64,000 nucleotides of DNA. Source: Knoellia remsis (lineage in GTDB: Bacteria > Actinomycetota > Actinomycetes > Actinomycetales > Dermatophilaceae). The stretch spans positions 182,213 through 246,212 of the forward strand of contig NZ_PVTI01000002.1 in the NCBI RefSeq assembly GCF_003002895.1, in the 5' to 3' direction. Under the pieces are notes generated by a model. That model was not told where the DNA came from, searched no databases, and saw nothing but the letters and a program-made list of their open reading frames with translations. Positions 1-8,041 of the stretch are shown in pieces; position 1 is the first letter of the stretch, and each line of letters begins with the position of its first letter. Position numbers and translations under genes: made by a program.

Positions 1-219
1 GATGGCGCCGACATAGAGGGCGATGAGGATGAAGACGCCGGCGACGATGCCGAGCATGAGTCCGACACTCCCGCCGGACTCCTCGCTCATCGCCGCGAGC
101 ACCGTCGAGGTCATGATGAGCACCGCGGCATACGCGCCGCTCAGGCCGGCCACGAGACCGACGGTGCCGAGCTCGCGCAGCGAGCCGAGGACGAGGTTGC
201 CCTTCGAGGAGTGGTTCAT
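1..219 (-). CDS. ABC transporter permease (FtsX/MacB-like), N-terminal part only
   Basis: The frame runs off the left edge of the window, leaving 73 residues that start MNHSSKGNLV. Two hydrophobic segments are visible (about residues 18-44 and 52-73), separated by an acidic turn. The ATG overlaps the TGA of the upstream ATPase gene as ATGA, so the two are almost certainly translated together. With a MacB/LolD-type ATPase and a two-component system next door, the likely role is the membrane half of an exporter for antimicrobial peptides, lipids or lipoproteins. The substrate cannot be read from this fragment. Confidence 0.7.
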   Translation of the reverse strand, partial: MNHSSKGNLVLGSLRELGTVGLVAGLSGAYAAVLIMTSTVLAAMSEESGGSVGLMLGIVAGVFILIALYVGAI

Positions 220-989
220 GCCGCACCGACCTCGAAGCCGATGAGCAGCTCGGAGATCTGCTGCGGGGTGAGCGGACCGTGGTCGCCCACGAGGTGACCG
301 TCGGCGATGACGAGGATGCGGTCGGCATACGACGCCGCGACCGGGTCGTGGCTCACCATGGCGATCGTCTGGCCGTACTCGCGCGACGCCGTGCGCAGGA
401 GGGTGAGCACCTCGCGCGAGCTGCGCGAGTCGAGGTTGCCGGTCGGCTCGTCGGCGAAGACGATCGCCGGGCGCGACGCGAGGGCGCGGGCGATGGCGAC
501 GCGCTGCTGCTGGCCGCCGGAGAGCTCGCTCGGTCGGTGCCCGACGCGCTCGGTGAGGCCGAGGGTGGCGATGAGGTGCTCGATCCACTGCTGCTGCTCG
601 CGGGTCACGGTGCGCCCAGCGAGCTCGAACGGCAGCAGGATGTTCTCGCGCGCAGTGAGGGTGGGCACGAGGTTGAAGGCCTGGAAGATGAAGCCGACCT
701 CGCTGCGGCGCAGCCGGGTCCGGGCGTCGTCGTCGAGGTGCGTCAGCGGTGCGCCGGCGAGGATGACCTCGCCGCTCGTGGCGTCGTCGAGCCCGGCCGC
801 GACGTTCATCAGCGTCGACTTGCCCGACCCCGACGGACCCATGATCGCGGTGAACTGACCGCGGTGGATGTCGACGTCGATGCCGTCGAGGGCGGCCACC
901 CTGCCGGTGCCCTCGCCGTAGATGCGGGAGACCCGTCGAAGGGAGACGACGGGCTGGGTTGCGTTGTCCTGGAACGGTGTTGAAGTCAT
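216..989 (-). CDS. ABC transporter ATP-binding protein, MacB/LolD-like
   Basis: This 257-residue ATPase has a Walker A GPSGSGKST (51-59), Q-loop Gln103, signature LSGGQ (156-160), Walker B FADEP (178-182) and switch SHD (213-215). The run from VSLRRVSRIYG onward is typical of the MacB/LolD/SalX exporter subfamily. I start it at ATG 989. A longer open frame back to 1199 only translates the intergenic 26-bp repeats. It overlaps the downstream permease by 4 bp. The LiaRS-like regulators upstream suggest an envelope-stress or peptide-resistance module. The substrate is unknown. Confidence 0.9.
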   Translation of the reverse strand: MTSTPFQDNATQPVVSLRRVSRIYGEGTGRVAALDGIDVDIHRGQFTAIMGPSGSGKSTLMNVAAGLDDATSGEVILAGAPLTHLDDDARTRLRRSEVGFIFQAFNLVPTLTARENILLPFELAGRTVTREQQQWIEHLIATLGLTERVGHRPSELSGGQQQRVAIARALASRPAIVFADEPTGNLDSRSSREVLTLLRTASREYGQTIAMVSHDPVAASYADRILVIADGHLVGDHGPLTPQQISELLIGFEVGAA

Positions 990-1110
990 GCCCACGACGC
1001 TAGGTGCGTGGTGGGGTCGCGCACATCGGCCGCGGTGCCGATTCTGGGTCAGCCCTGAGATGTATGCCGACGTATGCCCTCCGCCCACCCGCGAGGTATG
1101 CCGCCGGTGT

Positions 1111-1208
1111 GTCCCGAAGTCACCCAATTGGGCGAGCTGGTCACGGCCGGCGTGTCCCGAAGTCACCCAATTGGGCGAGTTGGTCCCGAAGTCACCCAAT
1201 TGGGCGAG
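1111..1208. repeat. Three direct copies of a 26-bp repeat with a palindromic core
   Basis: Copies lie at 1111-1136, 1154-1179 and 1183-1208 and are identical over 26 bp. Each carries the 10-bp perfect palindrome CCCAATTGGG. Start-to-start spacings are 43 and 29 bp. They fill the gap between the response-regulator gene (ending at 1224) and the ABC ATPase (starting at 989), both on the minus strand. They could be operators for the neighbouring NarL-type regulator, or a small tandem intergenic repeat. The AT-rich core stands out from the surrounding DNA. Confidence 0.8.
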
Positions 1209-1223
1209 TACGGCACGAGAGGG

Positions 1224-1871
1224 TCAGAGGAGGCCGTGCTCGTAGGCGTAGACGACGAGCTGGACCCGGTCGCGGAGCGCGAGCTTGGTGAGGATGCGGG
1301 ACACGTGCGTCTTCACCGTCGCCTCGGAGAGGAACTCGGCCGTGGCGATCTCGGCGTTCGACAGTCCTTGCGCCGCGCGCAGCAGGATCTCGCGCTCGCG
1401 CGGGGTGAGGCGCTCGTAGTCGGCCCCGGGCGGGCTCGTCGAACGTTCCCGGAACCGCTCGAACACCGCCCGGGTGGCTCCGGCCGCGACCACCTGCGTC
1501 CCCTCCGCGACTGCTCGCACCGCCGCGAGGAGCAGCTCGGGCCGGGTCTCCTTGAGGACGAACCCGGACGCGCCCGCCTCGATGGCATCGGCGACGAGCT
1601 CGTCGACGTCGAACGTCGTGAGCACCAGTACCCGCGGCCCGGCGTCACCGAAGCGCTCGACGACCCGCCGGGTGGCCTCCACCCCGTCGACCCGCGGCAT
1701 CCGCACGTCCATGAGCACGACGTCCGGACGGACCGACTCGACGAGAGCCACCGCTTCGGAACCGTCGCCGGCCTCGCCGACGATCTCGAGGTCGTCCTGG
1801 CTGCCCACGACCATCGAGATCCCGGCGCGGAAGAGGGCTTGGTCGTCGACGAGGGCGACACGGATGGTCAT
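1224..1871 (-). CDS. Two-component response regulator, NarL/LuxR family
   Basis: This 215-residue protein has a receiver domain with the acidic pair D9-D10, phospho-acceptor D55 (LMDVRMP), T85 and K107. A LuxR-type helix-turn-helix fills roughly residues 148-212 (LTPREREIL, then NAEIA and VKTHV). The ATG at 1871 overlaps the end of the histidine-kinase gene by 4 bp. It probably controls the ABC exporter downstream, whose upstream region carries three palindromic repeats. That target is inference from position. Confidence 0.92.
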   Translation of the reverse strand: MTIRVALVDDQALFRAGISMVVGSQDDLEIVGEAGDGSEAVALVESVRPDVVLMDVRMPRVDGVEATRRVVERFGDAGPRVLVLTTFDVDELVADAIEAGASGFVLKETRPELLLAAVRAVAEGTQVVAAGATRAVFERFRERSTSPPGADYERLTPREREILLRAAQGLSNAEIATAEFLSEATVKTHVSRILTKLALRDRVQLVVYAYEHGLL

Positions 1872-3115
1872 GCTCCACCTTCTCGTGCGGACGGGTCCGC
1901 TGGCCAGCCGCCCCCGGGTCGCGGCGTACCGCTCGTGGGGATGTGGGCACGGACGACCCAGTCGCCGTCCTCGGGTCCGGCAGCGAAGGTGCCGCCCGCG
2001 ACGGCGGCCCGCTCGCCCATACCGACGAGACCGTGGCCACCGGGCGGCTTCGCCGCATCGGATCGAGTCGGTATGCCGTTGCGTACCGTGAGCGCGTAGC
2101 CGTCGGTCCAGTCGATGCCCACCGTGACGGGCCGCGTCAGGTCTCCGTGCTTGAGGGCGTTCGTCAGGGACTCCGCGAGCAACCGGTGCGCGGTCAGCGC
2201 GAGGAGCGGCGACTCGTCCGGGGTGCCGCTCTCGGCGAGCTCGACCTCCATCCCCGACGCCCGCATGCGTTCGAGCAGGACGTCCTGCTGTGCGCGCCCC
2301 GGCGTGCTGGGCTGCAGGTCGGGGTCGCGGAGCTGGGCGACGATCGTGCGCAGGTCGGCCATCGCGGCCCGGGCCGTCTCACCAATGACCTCGAGCGCCT
2401 GCTCCGCGCCAGCCGGGTTGTCCCGCAACGCATACCGCGCACCGTCACTCTGCGCCGCGACGACGGCCCACGAGTGAGCGACGACGTCGTGCATGTCCGC
2501 CGCGATGCGCCGCCGCTCCTGCTCGACCTCGAACAGGTCCGCGATGCGCGCCCGCTCGACGGCCTCGACGCGGGCGTCGACGCGCGCCTGCACCGACTGC
2601 CGTTGCTGCCACCGCAGGTAGCCCCAGGCCCACCCGCCGAGGCAGAACACGGCCGCGCTCGAGCCGAGCGCGACCGCCGTCGTGAGGCGCTCGACGAGGC
2701 TCGTGCCGGGCTCTCGCACGTCGGGAGCGGCGAGATCGGGCCAGCCACGCGTCGCGCCGAAGAGGGCGGCGACGGTGACCGCGACTCCGGCGGCCACGAG
2801 CCCGAACCGGCGCACCCGGCCGTCCTGGTGGGCGCCGAGGGTGAGGAACAGCACGGCGTATGCCGTGTTCGCGAGGTAGGCGATGGTGTCACCGGCGACC
2901 TGGGTCACCGCTGCGGCGAACCCCAGGAGCGACATCGCCTGCCACGACAGGCGGCGCACGGCCAGCGCAGCGGCGAGGAGGACGACCGCGACCGGGGCGG
3001 TGAGGCCCAACCCGACGTGGACGAGCAGCATGACCGCGGCGAAGACCAGCGCGGTGACGACGTCGAACGCCAGCTGGCGTCGCGTCGGCCGGTCCTCACC
3101 CCACACGTCGGTCAC
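1868..3115 (-). CDS. Sensor histidine kinase, LiaS/DesK-like (HisKA_3)
   Basis: This is a 415-residue membrane kinase. About five hydrophobic segments occupy residues 18-165. A coiled linker leads to the dimerisation/phospho-acceptor helix RIAADMHDVVAHS (His209). An HATPase_c domain follows, with an N-box near LAESLTNALKHG and a G-box GGHGLVGMGER. The chosen start is GTG 3115: a TACGCT -10 box (minus strand, 3128-3123) lies 7 nt upstream, giving a leaderless transcript. The frame stays open further upstream, but that part lacks the kinase's character and crosses the divergent RNase gene. Confidence 0.85.
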   Translation of the reverse strand: MTDVWGEDRPTRRQLAFDVVTALVFAAVMLLVHVGLGLTAPVAVVLLAAALAVRRLSWQAMSLLGFAAAVTQVAGDTIAYLANTAYAVLFLTLGAHQDGRVRRFGLVAAGVAVTVAALFGATRGWPDLAAPDVREPGTSLVERLTTAVALGSSAAVFCLGGWAWGYLRWQQRQSVQARVDARVEAVERARIADLFEVEQERRRIAADMHDVVAHSWAVVAAQSDGARYALRDNPAGAEQALEVIGETARAAMADLRTIVAQLRDPDLQPSTPGRAQQDVLLERMRASGMEVELAESGTPDESPLLALTAHRLLAESLTNALKHGDLTRPVTVGIDWTDGYALTVRNGIPTRSDAAKPPGGHGLVGMGERAAVAGGTFAAGPEDGDWVVRAHIPTSGTPRPGGGWPADPSAREGGA

Positions 3116-3122
3116 GCGCCAC

Positions 3123-3128
3123 AGCGTA
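3123..3128 (-). promoter_or_regulatory. -10 box (TACGCT) of the histidine-kinase gene
   Basis: TACGCT on the minus strand ends 7 nt before GTG 3115, so transcription would begin at or next to the start codon. No clear -35 is visible. The same geometry recurs at many genes in this window. Confidence 0.45.
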
Positions 3129-3199
3129 CGACCCGCAACACCGGGGTCGCCTCGTTCTCGCGGCTCGTGCGGCCCACGCCGCGCGACGGTGCTGCACGG

Positions 3200-3205
3200 C
3201 ACAAT
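3200..3205 (+). promoter_or_regulatory. -10-like box (CACAAT) of the RNase-barstar pair
   Basis: CACAAT ends 7 nt before GTG 3213, consistent with a leaderless start. It overlaps the alternative ATG at 3204, so the two start choices exclude each other. Confidence 0.35.
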
Positions 3206-3212
3206 GGCGCCC

Positions 3213-3704
3213 GTGACCTCCCCCGTGACCGGACGCCGCAGCGCCCTGACGTGGCTCGCGCCCCTGCTCGCCATCGCCCTCGTCGTCGGGCTCTGGTGGC
3301 TCGCGACCCGCGACACGAGCGACGCCGGGACCGACGGCACCCAGCCCGGCGCCCGGGTGACGGCGACCGCGGGACCCAGCGGGACGGCATACCCGTCGAC
3401 GGGAAACACACCCGACTCCGGACTCGACACGATCCCCGAGTCCCGGCTGCCGCGCGAGGCCCGCGCGACCCTGGGGCTGATCCGCGCCGGCGGGCCGTAC
3501 CCGTACGACCAGGACGACGAGACCTTCCAGAACCGCGAGGGGATCCTGCCGCAGCAGAAGCGGGGCTACTACCGCGAATACACCGTCGAGACACCGGGAT
3601 CCGACGACCGCGGTGCCCGACGCATCGTGCGTGGGCGGGCCGGCGACACGTACTGGACCGACGACCACTACGACAGCTTCCGACAGATCCAGGAGGGTCA
3701 GTGA
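3213..3704 (+). CDS. Guanyl-specific ribonuclease (barnase/RNase Sa-like), membrane-anchored or secreted
   Basis: About 163 residues. An N-terminal hydrophobic segment (LAPLLAIALVVGLWWLA) acts as a signal or anchor, a low-complexity linker follows, and the C-terminal ~90 residues are an N1/T1-family RNase. The catalytic trio is visible: Glu in YYREYTVE, Arg in ARRIVRG, and His in TDDHYDSF. I chose GTG 3213, 7 nt behind a CACAAT -10-like box. ATG 3204 is an alternative that adds three residues. The stop overlaps the barstar-like gene (TGATG). The pair matches a secreted RNase with its cytoplasmic inhibitor. Whether it acts in nutrition or competition is unknown. Confidence 0.85.
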   Translation: MTSPVTGRRSALTWLAPLLAIALVVGLWWLATRDTSDAGTDGTQPGARVTATAGPSGTAYPSTGNTPDSGLDTIPESRLPREARATLGLIRAGGPYPYDQDDETFQNREGILPQQKRGYYREYTVETPGSDDRGARRIVRGRAGDTYWTDDHYDSFRQIQEGQ

Positions 3705-4048
3705 TGCGCATCCTCGGAGACCGGGTGGACCTCGACGGCCTCATCGCCGACGCCGAGGAGGAGGGTCGGACCGTCGAGGTCATCCCCGCCGGTGCGACGA
3801 AGGAGGAGTCGCTCGCGGCGTTCTCGGAGGTGCTGAACTTCCCCGAGTGGTTCGGCATGAACCTCGACGCGCTCGCCGACTGCCTCGACACCTTCGCCCG
3901 GGAGACGACGAACGAGTGGGAGCTCGTCTGGGACGGGGTCGCGAGACTGCGCGAGTCCGACCCGAAGGCAGCGGCCGGGATCGAGTCGGTGCTCGCCGAC
4001 GTCGGCGCGGACCACCCGAAGGTCCACATGACGATCATCAACCGCTGA
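3704..4048 (+). CDS. Barstar-family ribonuclease inhibitor
   Basis: A 114-residue acidic protein with the barstar signature: FPEWFGMNLDALADCLDTF (about residues 46-64) holds the Asp/Glu-rich helix that plugs the RNase active site. It starts at an ATG overlapping the RNase stop codon (TGATG), so inhibitor and enzyme are made together. There is no signal peptide, so it should stay in the cytoplasm and protect the producer. Confidence 0.9.
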   Translation: MRILGDRVDLDGLIADAEEEGRTVEVIPAGATKEESLAAFSEVLNFPEWFGMNLDALADCLDTFARETTNEWELVWDGVARLRESDPKAAAGIESVLADVGADHPKVHMTIINR

Positions 4049-4159
4049 GGGCTGCGAGCCGAGCGAGCCAGAGAGCGGTGAGTGAGCCAGGGCTGGCTGC
4101 ATCGCTCGCCAACTGGTGCATCCCTCGACTCCGAGGTCCGCCAGTGGGAGCGTGGGCAC

Positions 4160-4762
4160 ATGACGAACCCACCTGACCTCACGCCGGCCACCGACCGGCT
4201 CGGCGATGTCGTGCGCGGCGTCAACGACGACCAGCTGGGCGCGCCGACGCCGTGCGATGGGCGCACCGTCTCGCAGCTCCTCGCCCACGTCGACGGGCTG
4301 ACCCAGGCCTTCCGCGCGAGCGCCGACAAGGAGCTCGGGCCGCTCACCGACACCAACCCCGACGCCGACGGCTGGCCCGACGCCGACCCGGCCTGGCGCG
4401 ACGACATCCCCACCCGCTCGGACGCGCTCGCCGCCGCCTGGCGACAGCCCGAGGCATGGACCGGCATGACTCGGGCCGGGGGCTTCGATGCTCCCGCCGA
4501 GGTGATGGGTCTCGTGGCGCTCGGCGAGGTGACCTTCCACGGCTGGGACCTCGCGAAGGCCACCGGGCAGGCGTTCGAGCCGGACGACGCGACGGTGCAG
4601 GCGCTCGCGGCATACGTCGAGGGTTTCGACCCGGCCGGGACGCCCGGCACGTTCGGTGCCGCCGTCGAACCACCGGAGCATGCCACGGCCTTCGAGCGGG
4701 TCCTCGCGCGGACCGGCCGCGACCCGCGGTGGCGTCCGCCGACGACGCTGCGTGCGCTGTGA
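4160..4762 (+). CDS. TIGR03086-type DinB/maleylpyruvate isomerase-like protein
   Basis: This 200-residue protein opens LTPATDRLGDVVRGV with TPCDGRTVSQLLAHV, typical of the actinobacterial TIGR03086 family (mycothiol-dependent maleylpyruvate isomerase N-terminal fold, DinB superfamily). The later WDLAKATGQ segment is also typical. A His in each motif could bind metal. ATG 4160 is preceded by GGGAGCG. Family members are thought to be mycothiol-dependent or metal-binding enzymes, but the substrate is not known. Nothing nearby specifies its role. Confidence 0.75.
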   Translation: MTNPPDLTPATDRLGDVVRGVNDDQLGAPTPCDGRTVSQLLAHVDGLTQAFRASADKELGPLTDTNPDADGWPDADPAWRDDIPTRSDALAAAWRQPEAWTGMTRAGGFDAPAEVMGLVALGEVTFHGWDLAKATGQAFEPDDATVQALAAYVEGFDPAGTPGTFGAAVEPPEHATAFERVLARTGRDPRWRPPTTLRAL

Positions 4763-4783
4763 GGCGCGCCTGAGGCCCGCTGG

Positions 4784-4789
4784 CAGGAT
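4784..4789 (+). promoter_or_regulatory. -10-like box (CAGGAT) of the thioesterase-dxr unit
   Basis: CAGGAT ends 6 nt before GTG 4796, implying a leaderless thioesterase message that continues into dxr. Confidence 0.4.
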
Positions 4790-4795
4790 GACCGG

Positions 4796-5323
4796 GTGAC
4801 CACACCGAGCGACACTCGCGTGACCCTGTCCGAGATCATGCGCGCGACCGAGGCGAACCTCCTCGGCACCGTGCACGGCGGCAACCTCATGAAGGCGGTC
4901 GACTCCATCGCCGGCGTCGTCGCCAACCGGTATGCCGGTGGGCCGGCCGTGACGGCCGCGCTCGACGAGATGACGTTCCTGACGCCGGTGCGCGTCGGCG
5001 ACATCCTGCACTCGAGCGCGCAGCTCAACTGGGCCGGCCGCTCCTCGATGGAGGTCGGGGTGCGGGTCGAGGTGGACCGGTGGGACTCCAACACCGACCG
5101 GGTCCACGTCGCCAGCGCCTACCTCGTCTTCGTCGCCGTCGACGCCGACGGCAAGCCCAAGGCCGTCCCGCCGCTCGACCTCGAGACGCCCGAGGAGAAG
5201 CGCCGGTTCCGCGAGGCGCAGATCCGCCGCGAGCACCGGCTCGCCCGACGGGCGGCCATCGAGGCGTCCCGCGAGGCCGAGCTCGCCGAGGGCATGGCCG
5301 CTGCGTCGGAGGGTGACGCGTGA
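4796..5323 (+). CDS. Acyl-CoA thioesterase, hotdog fold (YciA/BACH type)
   Basis: A 175-residue single hotdog domain. The helix region EANLLGTVHGGNLMKAVDSIAG carries the conserved GG and Asp of the YciA/BACH group, followed by ALDEMTFLTPVRVGDIL. It should hydrolyse acyl-CoA esters in the cytoplasm; chain preference is unknown. The C-terminal tail from about residue 125 is charged and helical (EEKRRFREAQIRREHRL). GTG 4796 is placed by the -10 box 6 nt upstream. The stop overlaps the GTG of dxr by 4 bp. Confidence 0.88.
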   Translation: MTTPSDTRVTLSEIMRATEANLLGTVHGGNLMKAVDSIAGVVANRYAGGPAVTAALDEMTFLTPVRVGDILHSSAQLNWAGRSSMEVGVRVEVDRWDSNTDRVHVASAYLVFVAVDADGKPKAVPPLDLETPEEKRRFREAQIRREHRLARRAAIEASREAELAEGMAAASEGDA

Positions 5324-6510
5324 GCCAGCGCTCCGTCGCCATCCTCGGCTCGACCGGGTCGATCGGCACCCAGGCCCTCGACGTCATCGGCCGCAATCGC
5401 GACCGGTTCTCCGTCGCTGCGCTCTCTGCCGGGTCCAACATCGACCTCGTCGCGCGCCAGGCCGTGGAGTTCGACGTGCCGCTCGTCGCCGTCGCGTCCG
5501 GCTCGCCCGAGGAGGTGCGCACCGCGATCGGTGCGTATGCCGCGCGCGCCGGGCACACGGCATACGCACCGGAGATCGTGGTCGGGGACGGCGCGGCGGT
5601 GACCGCCGCCGGGACCGGGGCCGACGTCGTGCTCAACGGCATCACCGGCTCCATCGGGCTGCGGCCCACCCTCGCCGCGCTCGAGGCCGGGTCGACGCTC
5701 GCGCTCGCGAACAAGGAGTCGCTCATCATCGGCGGCGACCTCGTGCGGCGCGCCGCGAAGCCGGACCAGATCGTGCCCGTCGACAGCGAGCACTCGGCGA
5801 TCGCGCAGTCCCTGCGAGGCGGCCGGGCAGAGGAGGTGCGGCGCCTCGTCGTCACGGCGAGCGGCGGACCGTTCCGCGGGCGCTCTCGCGACGAGCTGCG
5901 CGACGTGACGCCCGAGCAGGCGCTCGCGCACCCGAACTTCGCCATGGGGCGGGTCATCACGACGAACTCGGCCACCCTCGTGAACAAAGGTCTCGAGGTC
6001 ATCGAGGCGCACCTCCTCTTCGACATCCCCTTCGAGCGCATCGACGTCGTCGTGCACCCGCAGCAGCAGATCCACTCGATGGTTGAGTTCCGCGACGGCT
6101 CGACCATCGCCCAGCTCGGTCCGCCGCGGATGCTCGTGCCGATCGCGCTCGGGCTGTCCTGGCCGGAGCGGCTCGAGGACGTCGACGAGCCGTGCGACTG
6201 GTCGATGGCGCAGTCGTGGGACTTCGCGCCGCTCGACGACGACGCGTTCCCGGCGGTGCGGCTGGCGCGGCGTGTGGGGGAGGCCGGTGGCACGTTCCCG
6301 GCGGTCTACAACGCGGCGAACGAGGTCGCCGTCGACGCGTTCCACGAGGGTCGGATCGGGTTCCTCGACATCGTCGACTCGGTGGCCCGCGTCGTCGATG
6401 AGCACGAGAGCGCGCATACTGGGAGCGAATTCGACGCGTCGACCGTTGAGGGAGTGCTGGGCGCGGACGCATGGGCCCGGGGGCAGGCCGCCACCGAGCT
6501 CGGGCTCTGA
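5320..6510 (+). CDS. dxr: 1-deoxy-D-xylulose 5-phosphate reductoisomerase
   Basis: This 396-residue enzyme converts DXP to 2-C-methyl-D-erythritol 4-phosphate with NADPH, the committed step of the MEP isoprenoid pathway. Visible motifs are the NADPH-binding GSTGSIG (10-16), NKESL (131-135), the metal/substrate segment DSEHSA (155-160) and the C-terminal NAANEVAV. Length is normal. It starts at GTG 5320, overlapping the thioesterase stop. The order dxr, site-2 protease, ispG is a common actinobacterial arrangement. Confidence 0.97.
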   Translation: MSQRSVAILGSTGSIGTQALDVIGRNRDRFSVAALSAGSNIDLVARQAVEFDVPLVAVASGSPEEVRTAIGAYAARAGHTAYAPEIVVGDGAAVTAAGTGADVVLNGITGSIGLRPTLAALEAGSTLALANKESLIIGGDLVRRAAKPDQIVPVDSEHSAIAQSLRGGRAEEVRRLVVTASGGPFRGRSRDELRDVTPEQALAHPNFAMGRVITTNSATLVNKGLEVIEAHLLFDIPFERIDVVVHPQQQIHSMVEFRDGSTIAQLGPPRMLVPIALGLSWPERLEDVDEPCDWSMAQSWDFAPLDDDAFPAVRLARRVGEAGGTFPAVYNAANEVAVDAFHEGRIGFLDIVDSVARVVDEHESAHTGSEFDASTVEGVLGADAWARGQAATELGL

Positions 6511-6624
6511 GCCGAGCCGTCCGTCAGCGGGCTCCCGGCTGGTTCCCAGCCTCGACATCGACGCTGACACGGCAGACGCTGACACCGCAGACATCGACCA
6601 CCGGAAGGCACCGAGGTACGAGCC

Positions 6625-7983
6625 ATGACCGTTCTCGCCTACATCGTGGGAGTGCTGTTCCTCGCCCTGGGCGTGGGTGTCTCGATCGGTCTGCACGAGA
6701 TCGGCCACCTCGTGCCGGCGAAGAAGTTCGGTGTCCGCGTGACGCAGTACATGGTCGGCTTCGGGCCGACGATCTGGTCGCGGCGTCGCGGCGAGACCGA
6801 GTACGGCATCAAGGGGATCCCGCTCGGCGGCTACATCCGGATGATCGGCATGTTCCCGCCGCGCCCGGGTGACGACCCGACGAAGATGCGGGTGTCCTCG
6901 ACCGGCCGGTTCAGCCAGCTCGCCGACGAGGCACGCAAGGCATCCCTCGAGGAGATCCGGCCCGGCGACGAGAACCGCGTCTTCTACAAGCTGCCGGTGC
7001 ACAAGAAGGTCATCATCATGCTCGGCGGGCCGGTGATGAACCTGCTCATCGGGCTCGTCCTGCTCACCGTGCTCGTGCCCGCGCACGGGTTCCCGCGCCC
7101 GCAGGAGGGTGCCCTCGTCGCCGCCGTCGCGGAGTGCGTCAAGCCCGCGGCCGAAGCCACCGACACCGACTGCACGGGGGCCCAGCCCTCTCCGGCCAAC
7201 GCCGCCGGTCTGCTTCCCGGCGACAAGATCATCTCCGTCCAGGGCACCGTCGTCCGCGACAACTCCGACGTCGGCGAGCTCGTCCGGCCGCGGGTCGACC
7301 AGCCGACGAAGTTCGTCATCGAACGCGACGGCACCCAGCGGACCCTCACGGTGACGCCGATCCTCAACACCCTGCCGGCCTACGACGAGGAGGGGCAGCC
7401 CATCCTGGGCGCCGACGGCAAGCAGCAGGTCATCGAGGCGGGGTACCTCGGGGTCTCGTCGGCCACGCCGGTCGTGCTCGAGCGGTCGGTCACGGCCGTC
7501 CCGGCGATCATGGGCGACACGCTCGCCCAGACGGCGCAGGCGCTCGTGCGGATCCCGCAGAAGATGGTCGGCGTCTGGAACGCGGCCTTCAGCGGTCAGG
7601 AGCGCGAGCTCGACTCGCCTGTCTCCGTCGTCGGCGTCGGACGGGTCGCCGGCGAGGTGACGTCGGGCCGGCTCGACGCCTTCATCGGGGAGTCGTGGAG
7701 CGACAAGTTCTGGTTCCTCGTCTCGCTGCTCATGTCGCTGAACTTCATGCTCTTCCTCTTCAACCTCGTGCCGTTGCTGCCGCTCGACGGCGGGCACGTC
7801 GCGGGGGCGCTGTGGGAGGGCGTGAAGAAGACGTGGGCGCGGCTGCGAGGGCGGCCCGACCCGGGGTACGTCGACGTGGCCAAGGCGCTGCCGGTGGCCT
7901 ATGGGGTGTCGATGGTGCTCATCGTCATGTCGGCGCTGCTCATCTATGCCGACATCGTCAACCCCATCGACCTCGGCGGATGA
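6625..7983 (+). CDS. rseP: Site-2 intramembrane metalloprotease, RseP/Rip1 family
   Basis: A 452-residue M50 protease. The first membrane helix carries the zinc motif HEIGH (24-28), and the third catalytic ligand lies in [12 protein letters not shown] (Asp388). A PDZ domain lies between (roughly residues 160-260, [16 protein letters not shown]). It would cleave anti-sigma factors or other membrane proteins within the bilayer. It lies 114 bp after dxr and 58 bp before ispG. Rip1 of Mycobacterium tuberculosis occupies the same context. Confidence 0.95.
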   Translation: MTVLAYIVGVLFLALGVGVSIGLHEIGHLVPAKKFGVRVTQYMVGFGPTIWSRRRGETEYGIKGIPLGGYIRMIGMFPPRPGDDPTKMRVSSTGRFSQLADEARKASLEEIRPGDENRVFYKLPVHKKVIIMLGGPVMNLLIGLVLLTVLVPAHGFPRPQEGALVAAVAECVKPAAEATDTDCTGAQPSPANAAGLLPGDKIISVQGTVVRDNSDVGELVRPRVDQPTKFVIERDGTQRTLTVTPILNTLPAYDEEGQPILGADGKQQVIEAGYLGVSSATPVVLERSVTAVPAIMGDTLAQTAQALVRIPQKMVGVWNAAFSGQERELDSPVSVVGVGRVAGEVTSGRLDAFIGESWSDKFWFLVSLLMSLNFMLFLFNLVPLLPLDGGHVAGALWEGVKKTWARLRGRPDPGYVDVAKALPVAYGVSMVLIVMSALLIYADIVNPIDLGG

Positions 7984-8010
7984 AAGCCTCGGTGAGGGTG
8001 CGCGAGAAGG

Positions 8011-8026
8011 CGCGCGGACGGCATAC
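8011..8026 (+). repeat. DUS-like 16-mer CGCGCGGACGGCATAC
   Basis: This is one of five exact copies of the 16-mer in the window (8011, 24218, 53011, 53039 reversed, 54003). It lies between rseP and ispG, just upstream of the ispG -10 box. Confidence 0.8.
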
Positions 8027-8028
8027 CG

Positions 8029-8034
8029 GATAAT
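8029..8034 (+). promoter_or_regulatory. -10 box (GATAAT) of ispG
   Basis: GATAAT, near consensus, ends 7 nt before ATG 8042. It suggests that ispG also has its own leaderless promoter inside the dxr-rseP-ispG block. Confidence 0.5.
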
Positions 8035-8041
8035 GGGTGGC

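Noticed and set aside
990..1199. N-terminal extension of the ABC ATPase
   Set aside because: It translates the 26-bp repeats and unconserved spacer; ATG 989 gives the normal family length.
1111..1208. CRISPR array
   Set aside because: Only three copies, spacings of 17 and 3 nt between units are too short and uneven for spacers, and no cas genes are present.
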